Below, piece after piece: positions 6,822-14,730 of a DNA stretch of 20,677 bases; positions within the stretch are counted from its first letter, which is position 1, and each line of letters opens with the position of its first letter. The DNA is taken from the NCBI GenBank assembly GCA_963713445.1, contig CAVQMB010000044.1:1-20677 (forward strand), read 5' to 3'. The notes below the pieces were generated by a model, which was not told the DNA's origin, made no database searches, and saw only the letters and a program-made list of their open reading frames with translations. The DNA is from CAVQMB01 sp963713445. GTDB lineage: Bacteria > Pseudomonadota > Gammaproteobacteria > Competibacterales > Competibacteraceae. A program made the position numbers and the translations under genes.

Positions 6822-7888
6822 GGATCACCCGCATCGTCTGCCGCCACGAGCGCTTCCCGCTGACGCGGCCGTACACCATTGCCTACGCCACCACCGACGC
6901 GGTCGATAACTGGGTGGTGCAACTGCACGCCGAGGGCGGCCTGGTCGGCTGGGGTGCGGCCGCACCCAGCGAACACGTCACCGGTGAGTCCGAGGCAGCC
7001 TGCGCTGAGGCCCTTGATCCGGCCACGCTGGACTGGCTGACCGGCCGTGACGTGCGGACCCTGCCGCTGCTGGCGCGCGAGCTGCGCCGGCGCCTGCCGG
7101 CCACACCCGCGGCCCGGGCCGCGCTCGACATGGCCTTGCACGACCTGCTGGCCCGCCGGCTGGGGCTGCCGCTGGTGGCCCTGCTGGGTCAGGCCCACCA
7201 GCGCCTGGCGACATCGATCACCATCGGCATCAAGCCGGTCGCCGACGCCCTGGCGGAAGCCGACGAATATCTGGGACGGGGCTTCCGGATTCTCAAGGTC
7301 AAGCTGGGCCTGAGCCTGGCGGAGGATCTGGAGCGGCTGGCGCGGCTGCGCGAGCGGGTCGGCCCGGACGTGGTCATCCGGGTCGATCCCAATCAGGGCT
7401 ACAGCGCCGCCGAGGTCGAACGCTTCGTGGACGCCGCCGGGAAACTCGCGATCGAATTCCTCGAACAACCCATGGCAGCCGACCGGATCGATGAGCTGCG
7501 CGCCCTGCCGGAACCGGTGCGCCGGCGGATCGCCGCCGACGAGAGTCTGCTCGACGAACACGATGCGTTACGCCTGCTGACACCCGAACCGGCCTGCGGC
7601 ATCTTCAACATCAAGCTGATGAAATGCGGCGGCATCTGGGCCGCCAACCGCATCGCCACCGTCGCCGAGACCGCCGGCATCGAGCTGATGTGGGGTTGCA
7701 TGGACGAGAGCATCATCAGCATCAGCGCCGCGCTGCATGCCGCGCTGGCCTCGCCCGCGACCCGCTACCTGGATCTTGACGGCAGCCTGGACCTGGCCCG
7801 CGACGTGGTCAGCGGCGGCTTCGTGCTGCGCGATGGCTATCTCAGCCCGACTGCGGCGCCGGGGCTGGGCGTGGCAGCGCTGGACTGA
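6818..7888 (+). CDS. dgcA: Enolase-superfamily epimerase/racemase, N-acetyl-D-glutamate racemase DgcA-like (dipeptide epimerase family)
   Basis: 356 aa with a GTG start overlapping the dgcN stop (GTGA). It shows the capping domain followed by the muconate-lactonising-type barrel. The catalytic KxK is Lys160/Lys162 (ILKVKLG). The metal ligands are Asp190 (RVDPNQG), Glu216 (EQP) and Asp241 (ADES). The second base is Lys266 (NIKLMKCGGI). The DxD at 319-321 (DLDGSLDL) is typical of Ala-Glu/dipeptide epimerases and binds the substrate amino group or side chain. All expected residues are present, so it should be active. Context with DgcN favours N-acetylglutamate racemisation over L-Ala-D/L-Glu epimerisation in peptidoglycan recycling, but sequence alone does not settle it. 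It is the last gene of the cassette and converges on hemF, only 25 nt away. Confidence 0.88.
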   Translation: MRITRIVCRHERFPLTRPYTIAYATTDAVDNWVVQLHAEGGLVGWGAAAPSEHVTGESEAACAEALDPATLDWLTGRDVRTLPLLARELRRRLPATPAARAALDMALHDLLARRLGLPLVALLGQAHQRLATSITIGIKPVADALAEADEYLGRGFRILKVKLGLSLAEDLERLARLRERVGPDVVIRVDPNQGYSAAEVERFVDAAGKLAIEFLEQPMAADRIDELRALPEPVRRRIAADESLLDEHDALRLLTPEPACGIFNIKLMKCGGIWAANRIATVAETAGIELMWGCMDESIISISAALHAALASPATRYLDLDGSLDLARDVVSGGFVLRDGYLSPTAAPGLGVAALD

Positions 7889-7913
7889 TTGCCAGCCAGC
7901 GCGCCGCGGTGCG

Positions 7914-8840
7914 CTAGTCCGCGGCCAGCCAGTCGCGCGGCTGCAGGTACTCGTACAGCTTCGCTTCGGGTGAGCCGGGCTCGGGCTGCCAGTGGTAGCG
8001 CCAGGCCACCAACGGCGGCAGCGACATCAGAATGGACTCGGTGCGGCCGCCGGACTGCAGCCCGAACAGCGTGCCGCGGTCGTAAACCAGGTTGAATTCG
8101 ACATAACGGCCGCGCCGGTAGAGCTGGAAGTCGCGCTCGCGCTCGCCGTAAGGCATGGCCCAGCGCCGTTCGACGATCGGCTGGTAGGCTGGCAGGTAAT
8201 GATCGCCGACGCTGCGCATGAAGCCGAAGCAGGTGGCGTAATCCGGCTCATTCAGGTCGTCGAAGAACAGCCCGCCGACACCGCGGGTTTCGGCCCGGTG
8301 CTTGAGATAGAAATAGTCGTCGCACCAGCGCTTGTAGCGCGGATAGACGTCGCCACCGAACGGTTCGCAGGCGGCCCGGGCGGTGCGGTGCCAATGCCGG
8401 ATATCGTCGTCGAACGGATAGTAAGGCGTCAGATCGAAACCGCCACCGAACCACCACACCGGCGCCTGCCCGGCCCGCTCGGCGATCAGGAAGCGCACGT
8501 TGGCATGCGATGTGGGCACATAGGGGTTGCGCGGATGGACCACCAGCGAAACGCCCAGCGCCTGAAAGCCGCGGCCGGCCAGTTCGGGCCGGTTTGCGGT
8601 GGCTGACGGCGGCAATTGTACGCCCCGCACGTGGGAAAAATTGACGCCGGCCTGCTCGAACACAGCGCCGTTGGCCAGTACCCGGGTGCTGCCCTCACCA
8701 CTGAGCGAACCGGCAACCGGGCGTTCCCAGGCATCGACCCGGAACCGGCAGCGGCCATCCAGGGCCTCCACGGTGTGGCAGATGCGTTGCTGTAGATCGA
8801 GCAGATAGGCGCGTACCGCGGCGACGTCGGGTTGGTTCAT
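7914..8840 (-). CDS. hemF: Oxygen-dependent coproporphyrinogen III oxidase
   Basis: Converts coproporphyrinogen III to protoporphyrinogen IX with O2 in heme synthesis; a cytoplasmic homodimer. The 308-aa length matches the family (about 300). Characteristic blocks are VSLVVHPRNPYVPTSHANVR (98-117), WWFGGGFDLTPYYP (129-142), RGVGGLFFDDLNE (186-198), and GRYVEFNLVYDRGTLFGLQS (244-263) followed by GGRTESILMSLPP. Start: the ATG at 8838-8840 is preferred over a GTG two codons upstream, since AGGTGA (8856-8851) lies 10 nt before it and overlaps the end of tsaC. It is the last gene of the minus-strand dprA-smg-topA-tsaC-hemF run. Its presence implies an aerobic or oxygen-tolerant organism. Confidence 0.97.
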   Translation of the reverse strand: MNQPDVAAVRAYLLDLQQRICHTVEALDGRCRFRVDAWERPVAGSLSGEGSTRVLANGAVFEQAGVNFSHVRGVQLPPSATANRPELAGRGFQALGVSLVVHPRNPYVPTSHANVRFLIAERAGQAPVWWFGGGFDLTPYYPFDDDIRHWHRTARAACEPFGGDVYPRYKRWCDDYFYLKHRAETRGVGGLFFDDLNEPDYATCFGFMRSVGDHYLPAYQPIVERRWAMPYGERERDFQLYRRGRYVEFNLVYDRGTLFGLQSGGRTESILMSLPPLVAWRYHWQPEPGSPEAKLYEYLQPRDWLAAD

Positions 8841-8850
8841 TGCCACGCCA

Positions 8851-9408
8851 TCACCTTGGGCGCATCACCCGGCCAGTGGCCAGATCGCGGATTTCGCTGG
8901 GCCGGCTGGCGCCGCCCAGCGCCCCGGCCAGCAGCACATCGATGCCGGTGCCGAACTGACGCCGCACTGCCAGCGCCGTGCGCGCCGGTGACCGACCACT
9001 CAGGTTGGCGCTGGTCGAGACCAGTGCCGTGCCCGCGACCCGGCACAGCGTGGCCGCCTGCGGATGGGCGGTGACCCGGACCGCCAGGGTGGCATGCGCG
9101 CCCCGCAGCCAGCGCGGTGCTGTAGGTCTGGCCGGCAGCAGCCAGGTCACCGGACCAGGCCAGGTGGCCATCACCCGGTCCCGGTCAGCCGCAGGCAGCG
9201 GCAGCAACCAGGGCTTGAGCTGGGCAAAATCGGCCGCGATCAGGATCAACCCCTTGCCTGCCGGCCGGCGTTTCAGCGCCAGGATCCGCCTGACCGGGCC
9301 TTCCCGGCGCGGGTCGCAGCCCAACCCGTAAACGGCTTCGGTAGGGTAAGCGATAACGCCGCCCCGGCGCAGCCAATGGCGCGCCAGACGCAACCGGTGC
9401 GGACTCAC
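8851..9408 (-). CDS. tsaC: Threonylcarbamoyl-AMP synthase (YrdC/Sua5 family)
   Basis: Makes threonylcarbamoyl-AMP from threonine, bicarbonate and ATP for the t6A37 modification of ANN-decoding tRNAs. The GTG at 9406-9408 is the chosen start. It overlaps the topA stop as GTGA and gives 185 aa, close to the usual 190; a longer reading would run far into topA. Motifs: YPTEAVYGLGCDP (21-33), ILALKRRPAGKGLILIAADF (42-61, the KRxxxKG nucleotide loop), WPGPVTWLLPA (83-93), LAVRVTAHP (108-116), and the STSANLSG signature at 131-138. It has only the YrdC domain and no Sua5 extension, as in E. coli TsaC. The intact coupling to topA argues that the topA stop is genuine. Confidence 0.95.
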   Translation of the reverse strand: MSPHRLRLARHWLRRGGVIAYPTEAVYGLGCDPRREGPVRRILALKRRPAGKGLILIAADFAQLKPWLLPLPAADRDRVMATWPGPVTWLLPARPTAPRWLRGAHATLAVRVTAHPQAATLCRVAGTALVSTSANLSGRSPARTALAVRRQFGTGIDVLLAGALGGASRPSEIRDLATGRVMRPR

Positions 9409-11740
9409 GATGCGGTCTTGCGGACCGCCCGGCGACGCGATTTTCGGGCGGGGGCAGCAGCCAGCAGTTCGCGGCACTCAGCCAGTTCAAGACTGTCCGG
9501 TTCCCGATCCTTGGGCACCTTGGCGTTCTTGGTGCCGTCGGTGATGTAAGGGCCGAAGCGGCCGCGCAGTACCTGCACGTCGCTGCCGTCAAAGTGCTTG
9601 ATGACCTTGCTGGCCGCCGCGGCCTTGTGTTCGGCAACGAGCTCCAGGGCGCGCTCCAGCGTGATGCTGTAGGGGTCATCACCCTCTTTCAGGGACACGA
9701 ACTTGTTGCCGTAGCGCACATACGGGCCGAACCGGCCGATGTTGGCCGACACCGGCTCGCCCTCGGCGGTATCGCCCAGTTCGCGTGGCAGCCTGAACAA
9801 GGCCAGCGCCTCGTCCATGGTGATGGTGTCCATCCGCTGATCGGGCTTGAGACCGGCGAAGCGCGGTTTCTCGTCGTCGTCCTTGGTGCCGATCTGCACG
9901 AACGGCCCGAACCGTGCCCATGCGCACGGTGACCGGCCTGCCGCTGGCGGGATCGGTACCCAGTTCGCGCGCCTGAGCGGCCTCCTGGCCCGGCTCACTG
10001 TCTCGGTCTTTTCATCCACCAGGCCTTGAACGGCTGCCAGAATTCGATCCATCAGCGGCACCCATTCTTCCTCGCCCCGGGAGATGGCATCCAGCTCATC
10101 CTCCATCCGGGCAGTGAAGTCGTAGTCGACGTAGCGCGGGAAATGCTGGGTCAGGAAGCGGTTGACGATGCGCCCGACGTCGGTCGGATAGAAACGGCGT
10201 TTGTCCAGCTCCACGTACTCGCGGGCCTGCAGGGTGGAGATGATGGTGGCATAGGTCGATGGTCGGCCGATGCCGTATTCCTCCAGCGTCTTGACCAGGC
10301 TGGCCTCGCGTGTAGCGCGGCGGCGGCTCGGTGAAATGCTGTTCCGGGCGGATATGCCGCCAGCCGTATCGTCTCGCCTTCATCCAGTGGCGGCAGAATG
10401 CGGTTCTCATCATCGTCTTTGGCATCGTCCCGGTCTTCCCGATAAACCGCCATGAAGCCGGGATCGGCGATGGTCGAGCCGGTGGCGCGGAACACGGCCG
10501 ACCTCGCACCGCAATCGAGGTCGACGGCGACGGTGTCGAGGGTCGCGGGTATCATCTGGCAGGCCACCGTGCGCTTCCAGATCAGTTCGTAGAGCCGGCA
10601 CTGGTCGCTGGTCGAGATGCGGCTTTGACCGCATCCGGGTTCGCGCTGCGCCGAGGTCGGGCGGATGGCCTCGTGTGCTTCCTGGGCGTTCTTGGCCTTG
10701 GTCTTGAACTGCGCGCGGCTCGCCGGGCACGTTGTCGCTCGCCGTAGCGGGCGGCGATCAGCCGCGGATGTCGGTCAGCGCTTCCTCGGCCAGGTTGACC
10801 GAGTCGGTTCGCATGTAGGTGATGAGACCGACGGTGCCGTCGCCCAGATCGACGCCTTCGTAGAACTGCTGTGCCACGCGCATGGTGCGGCTGGCCGTGA
10901 AGCCCAGCTTGCGGGACGCTTCCTGCTGCAGCGTCGAGGTGGTGAACGGCGGCGCCGGATGGCGCTTGCGCTGCTTCTTGTCGACCTTGGCGACCCGCAG
11001 CGTGCCGCCCGCCGCCTGCAGCAGCGCGGCCTCGCGCACTGTGGGCACGATCGTCGTCGGTGATGCTGAACTGCTCGATCTTGTCGCCCTGAAACTCGAT
11101 CAGCTTGGCGCTTGAACGCCTGGCCCTGCTTGTCGGCATCGGCCTCAACGGTCCAGTATTCCCGCGCCTCGAAGCGTTCGATCTCGGCCTCACGCTCGGC
11201 GATAAGCCGCAGCGCGGGCGTCTGCACGCGGCCGGCCGACAGGCCGCGGCGGATCTTTTTCCACAGCAGCGGCGAGAGATTGAAGCCGACCAGGTAATCC
11301 AGTGCGCGCCGGGCCTGCTGGGCGTTGACCAGGTCCATCGACAGCTGCGCGCGGATGATGCGATGGCCTCGTCGATGGCCCGCTGGGTGATCTCGTGAAA
11401 CACCACCCGCTCCACCGGCTTGCTGTCCAGCAGATCGCGTTCCCTGCAGCAGTTCATACAAATGCCAGGAGATGGCCTCGCCCTCGCGGTCCGGGTCAGT
11501 TGCCAGGTAGAGCGCATCGGCCTTGCGCAGGGCCCTGGCGATCGCCTCGACGTGACGTTCGTTGCGTTCGATCACCCGGTATTTCATGGCAAAGCCATGT
11601 TCCGGATCCACCGCGCCCTCTTTCGGCACCAGGTCGCGGACATGGCCGTACGACGCCAGGACCTCGAAATCCTTGCCGAGGTACTTCTTGATCGTCTTGG
11701 CCTTGGCCGGCGACTCCACGATGACCAGGTTTTTGCTCAT
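9405..11740 (-). pseudogene. topA: DNA topoisomerase I, interrupted by about 13 frameshifts in this sequence
   Basis: Type IA topoisomerase that relaxes negative supercoils. The ATG at 11738-11740 begins MSKNLVIVESPAKAKTIKKY (TOPRIM), then LATDPDREGEAISWH, SPLLWKKIRRGLSAGRVQTP, HPAPPFTTSTLQQEASRKLG, the catalytic tyrosine motif GLITYMRTDS, and EASLVKTLEEYGIGRPSTYA. The C-terminus has three RFGP(F/Y) repeats (Topo_C_Rpt type) and a basic tail, not Cys4 zinc ribbons. The frame changes near 11443, 11360, 11110, 11048, 10761, 10741, 10714, 10643, 10619, 10356, 10309, 9990 and 9915. I read nine as extra bases and four as missing. Correcting all 13 turns 2336 nt into 2331 nt, exactly 777 codons. 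No open segment carries an internal stop, so local sequence error is likelier than old decay. Neighbours smg, tsaC and dprA are intact. Confidence 0.9.
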
Positions 11741-11790
11741 AAAGGTATACAAACAGCTTGTGATTTGACGCCGGCGGGGGACGCAGAACC

Positions 11791-11818
11791 CGTCTGGCCC
11801 GCTTGTGCGGGCCAGACG
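11791..11818. repeat. 12-bp perfect hairpin between smg and topA
   Basis: Arms CGTCTGGCCCGC (11791-11802) and GCGGGCCAGACG (11807-11818) pair perfectly around TTGT. It lies 31 nt after the smg stop in the 108-nt smg-topA gap, the largest gap in the minus-strand run. No T-run follows on either strand, so a classical terminator is unlikely. An RNA-processing, pausing or attenuation element is possible. Confidence 0.6.
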
Positions 11819-11848
11819 TCACCTCGAAGGGAGCTATTCGGAAGCGCT

Positions 11849-12325
11849 TTAGTGCACCCAGGTGCCGGCAGCGTCATCGAACATCATATCCTCCATCCAG
11901 GCATACGCCTCCTCCTGACCGGGGTGATTGAACAACACCATCAGGATGATCCATTTCAACTGCTGCAGGTCGATTTCGGTGGTCTGCAGCGCCATAACCC
12001 GGTCGATGATCAGTTCCCGGGTCTGTGAACTGAGCACACCAGCCTGCTCAAGGAACAGCAGATAACCCTGGCACTCGGCGTCCAGCTTGCGGCGCTCGGC
12101 GGCGGTGTAGACGCGGAACGACTGGCCACTGCGCAGGGTCAGCGGCTTTTCCTGCTGCTCGACCAGGCCTTCCAGCCATTCGAACGCCTGGCTGATCTCA
12201 TGCGCAGGAAAACCGGCCGCGATCAGTTCATTGTGTACGGTATCACGGTCGGGCTCGCCTTCCAGATCCTCACTCATGTAATTCTGGAACAGATACATCA
12301 GAACGTCCAAGACGTTTTCTTTCAT
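11849..12325 (-). CDS. smg: Smg family protein (DUF494)
   Basis: 158 aa, practically the length of E. coli Smg (157). The N-terminus MKENVLDVLMYLFQNYM is diagnostic. The rest is acidic and helical, with FPAHEISQAFEWLEGL, CQGYLLFLEQAGVLSSQTRE and LQQLKWIILMVLFNHPGQEE near the C-terminus. The biochemical role of Smg is not established. It occurs almost always between dprA and topA in Gammaproteobacteria, as here. The ATG directly follows the dprA stop (TGAATG) and has AGAGG 8-9 nt upstream, so it is translationally coupled to dprA. Confidence 0.95.
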   Translation of the reverse strand: MKENVLDVLMYLFQNYMSEDLEGEPDRDTVHNELIAAGFPAHEISQAFEWLEGLVEQQEKPLTLRSGQSFRVYTAAERRKLDAECQGYLLFLEQAGVLSSQTRELIIDRVMALQTTEIDLQQLKWIILMVLFNHPGQEEAYAWMEDMMFDDAAGTWVH

Positions 12326-13462
12326 TCAACGAGCCTCTGCAAACGCACGGCTGTAATGCCCTCCTGGCTGAGAGGTGACAAAACCGTGCAGTTCTAAAAT
12401 AAGAAGGATGGAGGAAACCACATCGGCGGTCAATCCCGTGCGCTCCACCAGGGTATCGACTGCCGTCGGCTCGGTCCCCAGTTCCGCCAGCACCTGCTGG
12501 TGCTCGGCATCAAGCCCTGCGGTCGCCGCCCCCAACGGCACGTCCGCGGCGGCTGGTGGCTCAGGCGGTGGCTTGATGGCGGCCGCCAGCGTCAGCCGCA
12601 GCTCTTCGAGAATGTCGCGGGAACTCTCGACCAGGCGCGCGCCGTCGCGGATCAACTGGTGACACCCGCGGCTCAGCGGGTTGCGGATCGACCCCGGCAC
12701 AGCCAGCACCTCGCGACCCTGTTCGGCGGCAAACCGGGCGGTAATCAGCGAGCCGCTGGCCTGCGCGGCCTCGACCACCAGGGTACCGAGACTGAGCCCG
12801 CTGATGACCCGGTTGCGACGCGGGAAATGCTCAGCCTGCGCCGGGCTGCCCGGCGGGAACTCGGTAACCAGCGCGCCGTGGCCGGCAATGGCATGGGCCA
12901 GCTCGCGGTGACGGGCCGGATAGATACGATCGGGGCCGGTGCCCATCACCGCCACGGTGGCGCCCTCGACACTGAGCGCTCCACGATGGGCCGCGGCGTC
13001 GATACCCAAAGCCAGACCGCTGGTGATCACGAGTCCGGCAGCCGCCAGTTCGGCGGCCAATTGATGGGCGTTGTCACGGCCCGCCGGGCTGGGGTTGCGG
13101 CTGCCCACTATAGCCAACTGCGGCTCCGCCAACAGCCCCGCGTCGCCCTGCACGAACAGCGCTGTCGGCAGCGCATCGATGGCACGCAACTGGGGCGGGT
13201 AGCCGGAATCTGCGACCGTCAGCAACTGGTGGCCCGGCTGGGCCAGCCAGGCCAGATCAGCCGCGATTGCCTTGCTGTCAGGGTGCTGCAGATAATCCAG
13301 CGCGGCAGCCGGTACGCCAAACCGCGCCAGTTCCGGGGCCGGAGCACGGACCACGCTGGCGGCATCGCCGTACTGCGCCAACAGGCGGCCGCAGCGTGCC
13401 GGACCGATACCAGGTGCCCGCACCAGTAGCAGCCAGGGCGTCGGATCGGCGCGATCGTTCAG
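12326..13462 (-). CDS. dprA: DNA-processing protein DprA (Smf), probable CTG start
   Basis: Binds incoming single-stranded DNA and loads RecA during natural transformation; cytoplasmic. With the CTG at 13460-13462 it is 378 aa (E. coli 374). Blocks: an N-terminal SAM-like helix with PTPWLLLVRAPGIGPARCGR, the Rossmann-fold core with AIVGSRNPSPAGRDN and LVITSGLALGIDAAAHRGAL, VMGTGPDRIYPARHREL, AEHFPRRNRVISGLSLGTLV, SLITARFAAEQGREVLAVPG, and a C-terminal winged helix (from about residue 320) ending LHGFVTSQPGGHYSR. The first ordinary start, GTG at 13423, would remove the conserved PWLLL helix and has no ribosome-binding site. CTG overlaps the upstream stop as CTGA and has GGTGA at 13474-13470. 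The frame is closed by a stop at 13480, so no ATG, GTG or TTG is available for the full domain. Confidence 0.9.
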   Translation of the reverse strand: MNDRADPTPWLLLVRAPGIGPARCGRLLAQYGDAASVVRAPAPELARFGVPAAALDYLQHPDSKAIAADLAWLAQPGHQLLTVADSGYPPQLRAIDALPTALFVQGDAGLLAEPQLAIVGSRNPSPAGRDNAHQLAAELAAAGLVITSGLALGIDAAAHRGALSVEGATVAVMGTGPDRIYPARHRELAHAIAGHGALVTEFPPGSPAQAEHFPRRNRVISGLSLGTLVVEAAQASGSLITARFAAEQGREVLAVPGSIRNPLSRGCHQLIRDGARLVESSRDILEELRLTLAAAIKPPPEPPAAADVPLGAATAGLDAEHQQVLAELGTEPTAVDTLVERTGLTADVVSSILLILELHGFVTSQPGGHYSRAFAEAR

Positions 13463-14583
13463 GGCGTAGTCACCAGGTCATGGATTCGGATCGGCTGGTC
13501 GGCTTCAGCAACCAGCCCGTAACTCACCCGGTCGAACACGCTGAACAATACCACCAGCCCGGCCCGCGAATGCGGCAGTTTCACCGCTGCCCCGGTCAGG
13601 GGATCAGTCAAGGCATTGCCCGGGTGGTAAACCGCCAGCACCATGCCCCGCTGCATGCCGTCGTCGCTGCCAAGATCAACTGCCACGCTGTCGTAGCGGC
13701 TGATGATATCGGCATCATTACCCAGCACGCCGAGAATATAGCCGTGACTGTCCGGTGGCGCCGCCCGGGTACTGAAGGTGAACAGCGGCTTACGCTGATA
13801 CTCCGGCAACAGCCGATCACCCGGCTTCACCGGCCGGCGCACCGCCTTGAGCCGGAGGGTGGTGGGGTCACCCACCTGCTGCAGCACGGCCCGACCGATA
13901 TAAAGCATGTCAAAACCGAGAAACGCGTGAGTTACCGGATCCCGATACACACCTCGCGGCCGATAAATACTGTATGCTGGTTGGTCGAATTCGGCACCGC
14001 GGGCAAACACGATATTATCGCTTATCATCAATGGGCGCCCATCGGCACTGCCGATGATGTACGGTGCAGCTTTCCAGGCCGCACTGCTCAATACCACCGA
14101 GTTGTCGAGAAACGAACGGATGGCATCCGGGGTGATGGTTGGAATCGGCCCGTTGGCAGCAGCCAGATTGGCCGCCACTTCGGTCTCGCCGAGCGGGCCA
14201 TACTGCACTTTGGGCTTGAGCTTTATGGTCGGCCGCTCGCCCTGCGCCAGCTGCAGTTGTGTCTTGCTGCCGGTGCGGTGCAGTTCGATCACGTCCCCCG
14301 GATAGAGGTGAGGCCGGCGACCCTGCGGCCACAACTCCTGCCAGCGCCACGGGTCGTGCAGGAACTTCGCTGAGACGTTCCAGACGGTGTCGCCCGGCTG
14401 CACCACGTAACGCTGCGGATGGCTGCCGCGCAACACCAGCGGCGGCGGTTGCTGCTGCGCGACCGGAGCCTTGTTCACTGGTGCTGGCGGCGGCGTGGCA
14501 CAGCCGGCTACGAGCAGCAGTGCCAGCGCGGCGGAAAAGTACCATAGACGCCGCGCCGGGCGGGTAGACGATGTGCTCGGCAT
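13459..14583 (-). CDS. LysM-domain lipoprotein
   Basis: A 374-aa envelope protein. The ATG at 14581-14583 starts a lipoprotein signal (ARRLWYFSAALALLLVAGC, lipobox LVAGC with Cys28). A Pro/Gln-rich linker leads to one LysM domain at about 58-103 (YVVQPGDTVWNVSAKFLHDP, then WRWQELWP and YPGDVIEL), which should bind peptidoglycan. The remaining 260 residues form the family-specific region, with PYIIGSADGRPLMISDNIVF, RPVKPGDRLLPEY, and a C-terminal block including VAVDLGSDDGMQRGMVLAVY. Genes of this family usually lie just upstream of dprA and divergent from def, as here. The ribosome-binding site is weak. No enzyme motif is visible; it is more likely structural or an adaptor than a hydrolase. 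Confidence 0.9.
   Translation of the reverse strand: MPSTSSTRPARRLWYFSAALALLLVAGCATPPPAPVNKAPVAQQQPPPLVLRGSHPQRYVVQPGDTVWNVSAKFLHDPWRWQELWPQGRRPHLYPGDVIELHRTGSKTQLQLAQGERPTIKLKPKVQYGPLGETEVAANLAAANGPIPTITPDAIRSFLDNSVVLSSAAWKAAPYIIGSADGRPLMISDNIVFARGAEFDQPAYSIYRPRGVYRDPVTHAFLGFDMLYIGRAVLQQVGDPTTLRLKAVRRPVKPGDRLLPEYQRKPLFTFSTRAAPPDSHGYILGVLGNDADIISRYDSVAVDLGSDDGMQRGMVLAVYHPGNALTDPLTGAAVKLPHSRAGLVVLFSVFDRVSYGLVAEADQPIRIHDLVTTP
13460..13474 (-). promoter_or_regulatory. Ribosome-binding site and CTGA coupling site that set the dprA start
   Basis: On the minus strand GGTGA (13474-13470) is followed by 7 nt and then CTG (13462-13460), whose last two bases and the next A form the TGA stop of the LysM gene. 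The arrangement copies the GTGA and ATGA overlaps at dgcN/dgcA, topA/tsaC, fmt/rsmB and ntrY/ntrX, but with CTG. Confidence 0.5.
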
Positions 14584-14730
14584 CAAGGGAACTCGCTCAT
14601 CTGACGATGGATCTTAAGCATGTGACAACTTTAGTATAGCGGTCCGACGGCAACATACTGTATTATTTTCGATACAGCCGGACCGAATCACGGATCGTTC
14701 TGAATTACAGCTCACACGCGGCACAACGCA
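14584..14730. promoter_or_regulatory. Divergent promoter region between the LysM gene and def
   Basis: 147 nt separating two oppositely transcribed operons. Possible -10 boxes are TATTAT (14661-14666, plus strand) and TATACT (14638-14633, minus strand), both without good -35 boxes. Two interleaved inverted repeats lie here: CGGTCCG/CGGACCG (14640-14646, 14679-14685) and CTGTAT/ATACAG (14658-14663, 14672-14677). They could be operator half-sites. Confidence 0.4.

Noticed and set aside
6596..7561. 321-codon minus-strand frame opposite dgcN and dgcA
   Set aside because: Shadow of the dgcA coding frame, with no domain, no ribosome-binding site and low-complexity composition.
7882..7920. Possible bidirectional terminator between dgcA and hemF (AGCGC/GCGCT and GGACT/AGTCC arms)
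   Set aside because: The arms are short, the pairing needs a large asymmetric bulge, and there is no T-run on either strand.
9409..9477. Longer tsaC start inside topA
   Set aside because: It adds residues absent from the family, while GTG at 9408 makes the common GTGA overlap with the topA stop.
9405..11740. Programmed frameshifting or a split, multi-subunit topoisomerase
   Set aside because: Thirteen shifts in both directions, most without slippery sites and with no ribosome-binding sites before the fragments, do not fit recoding or separate subunits.
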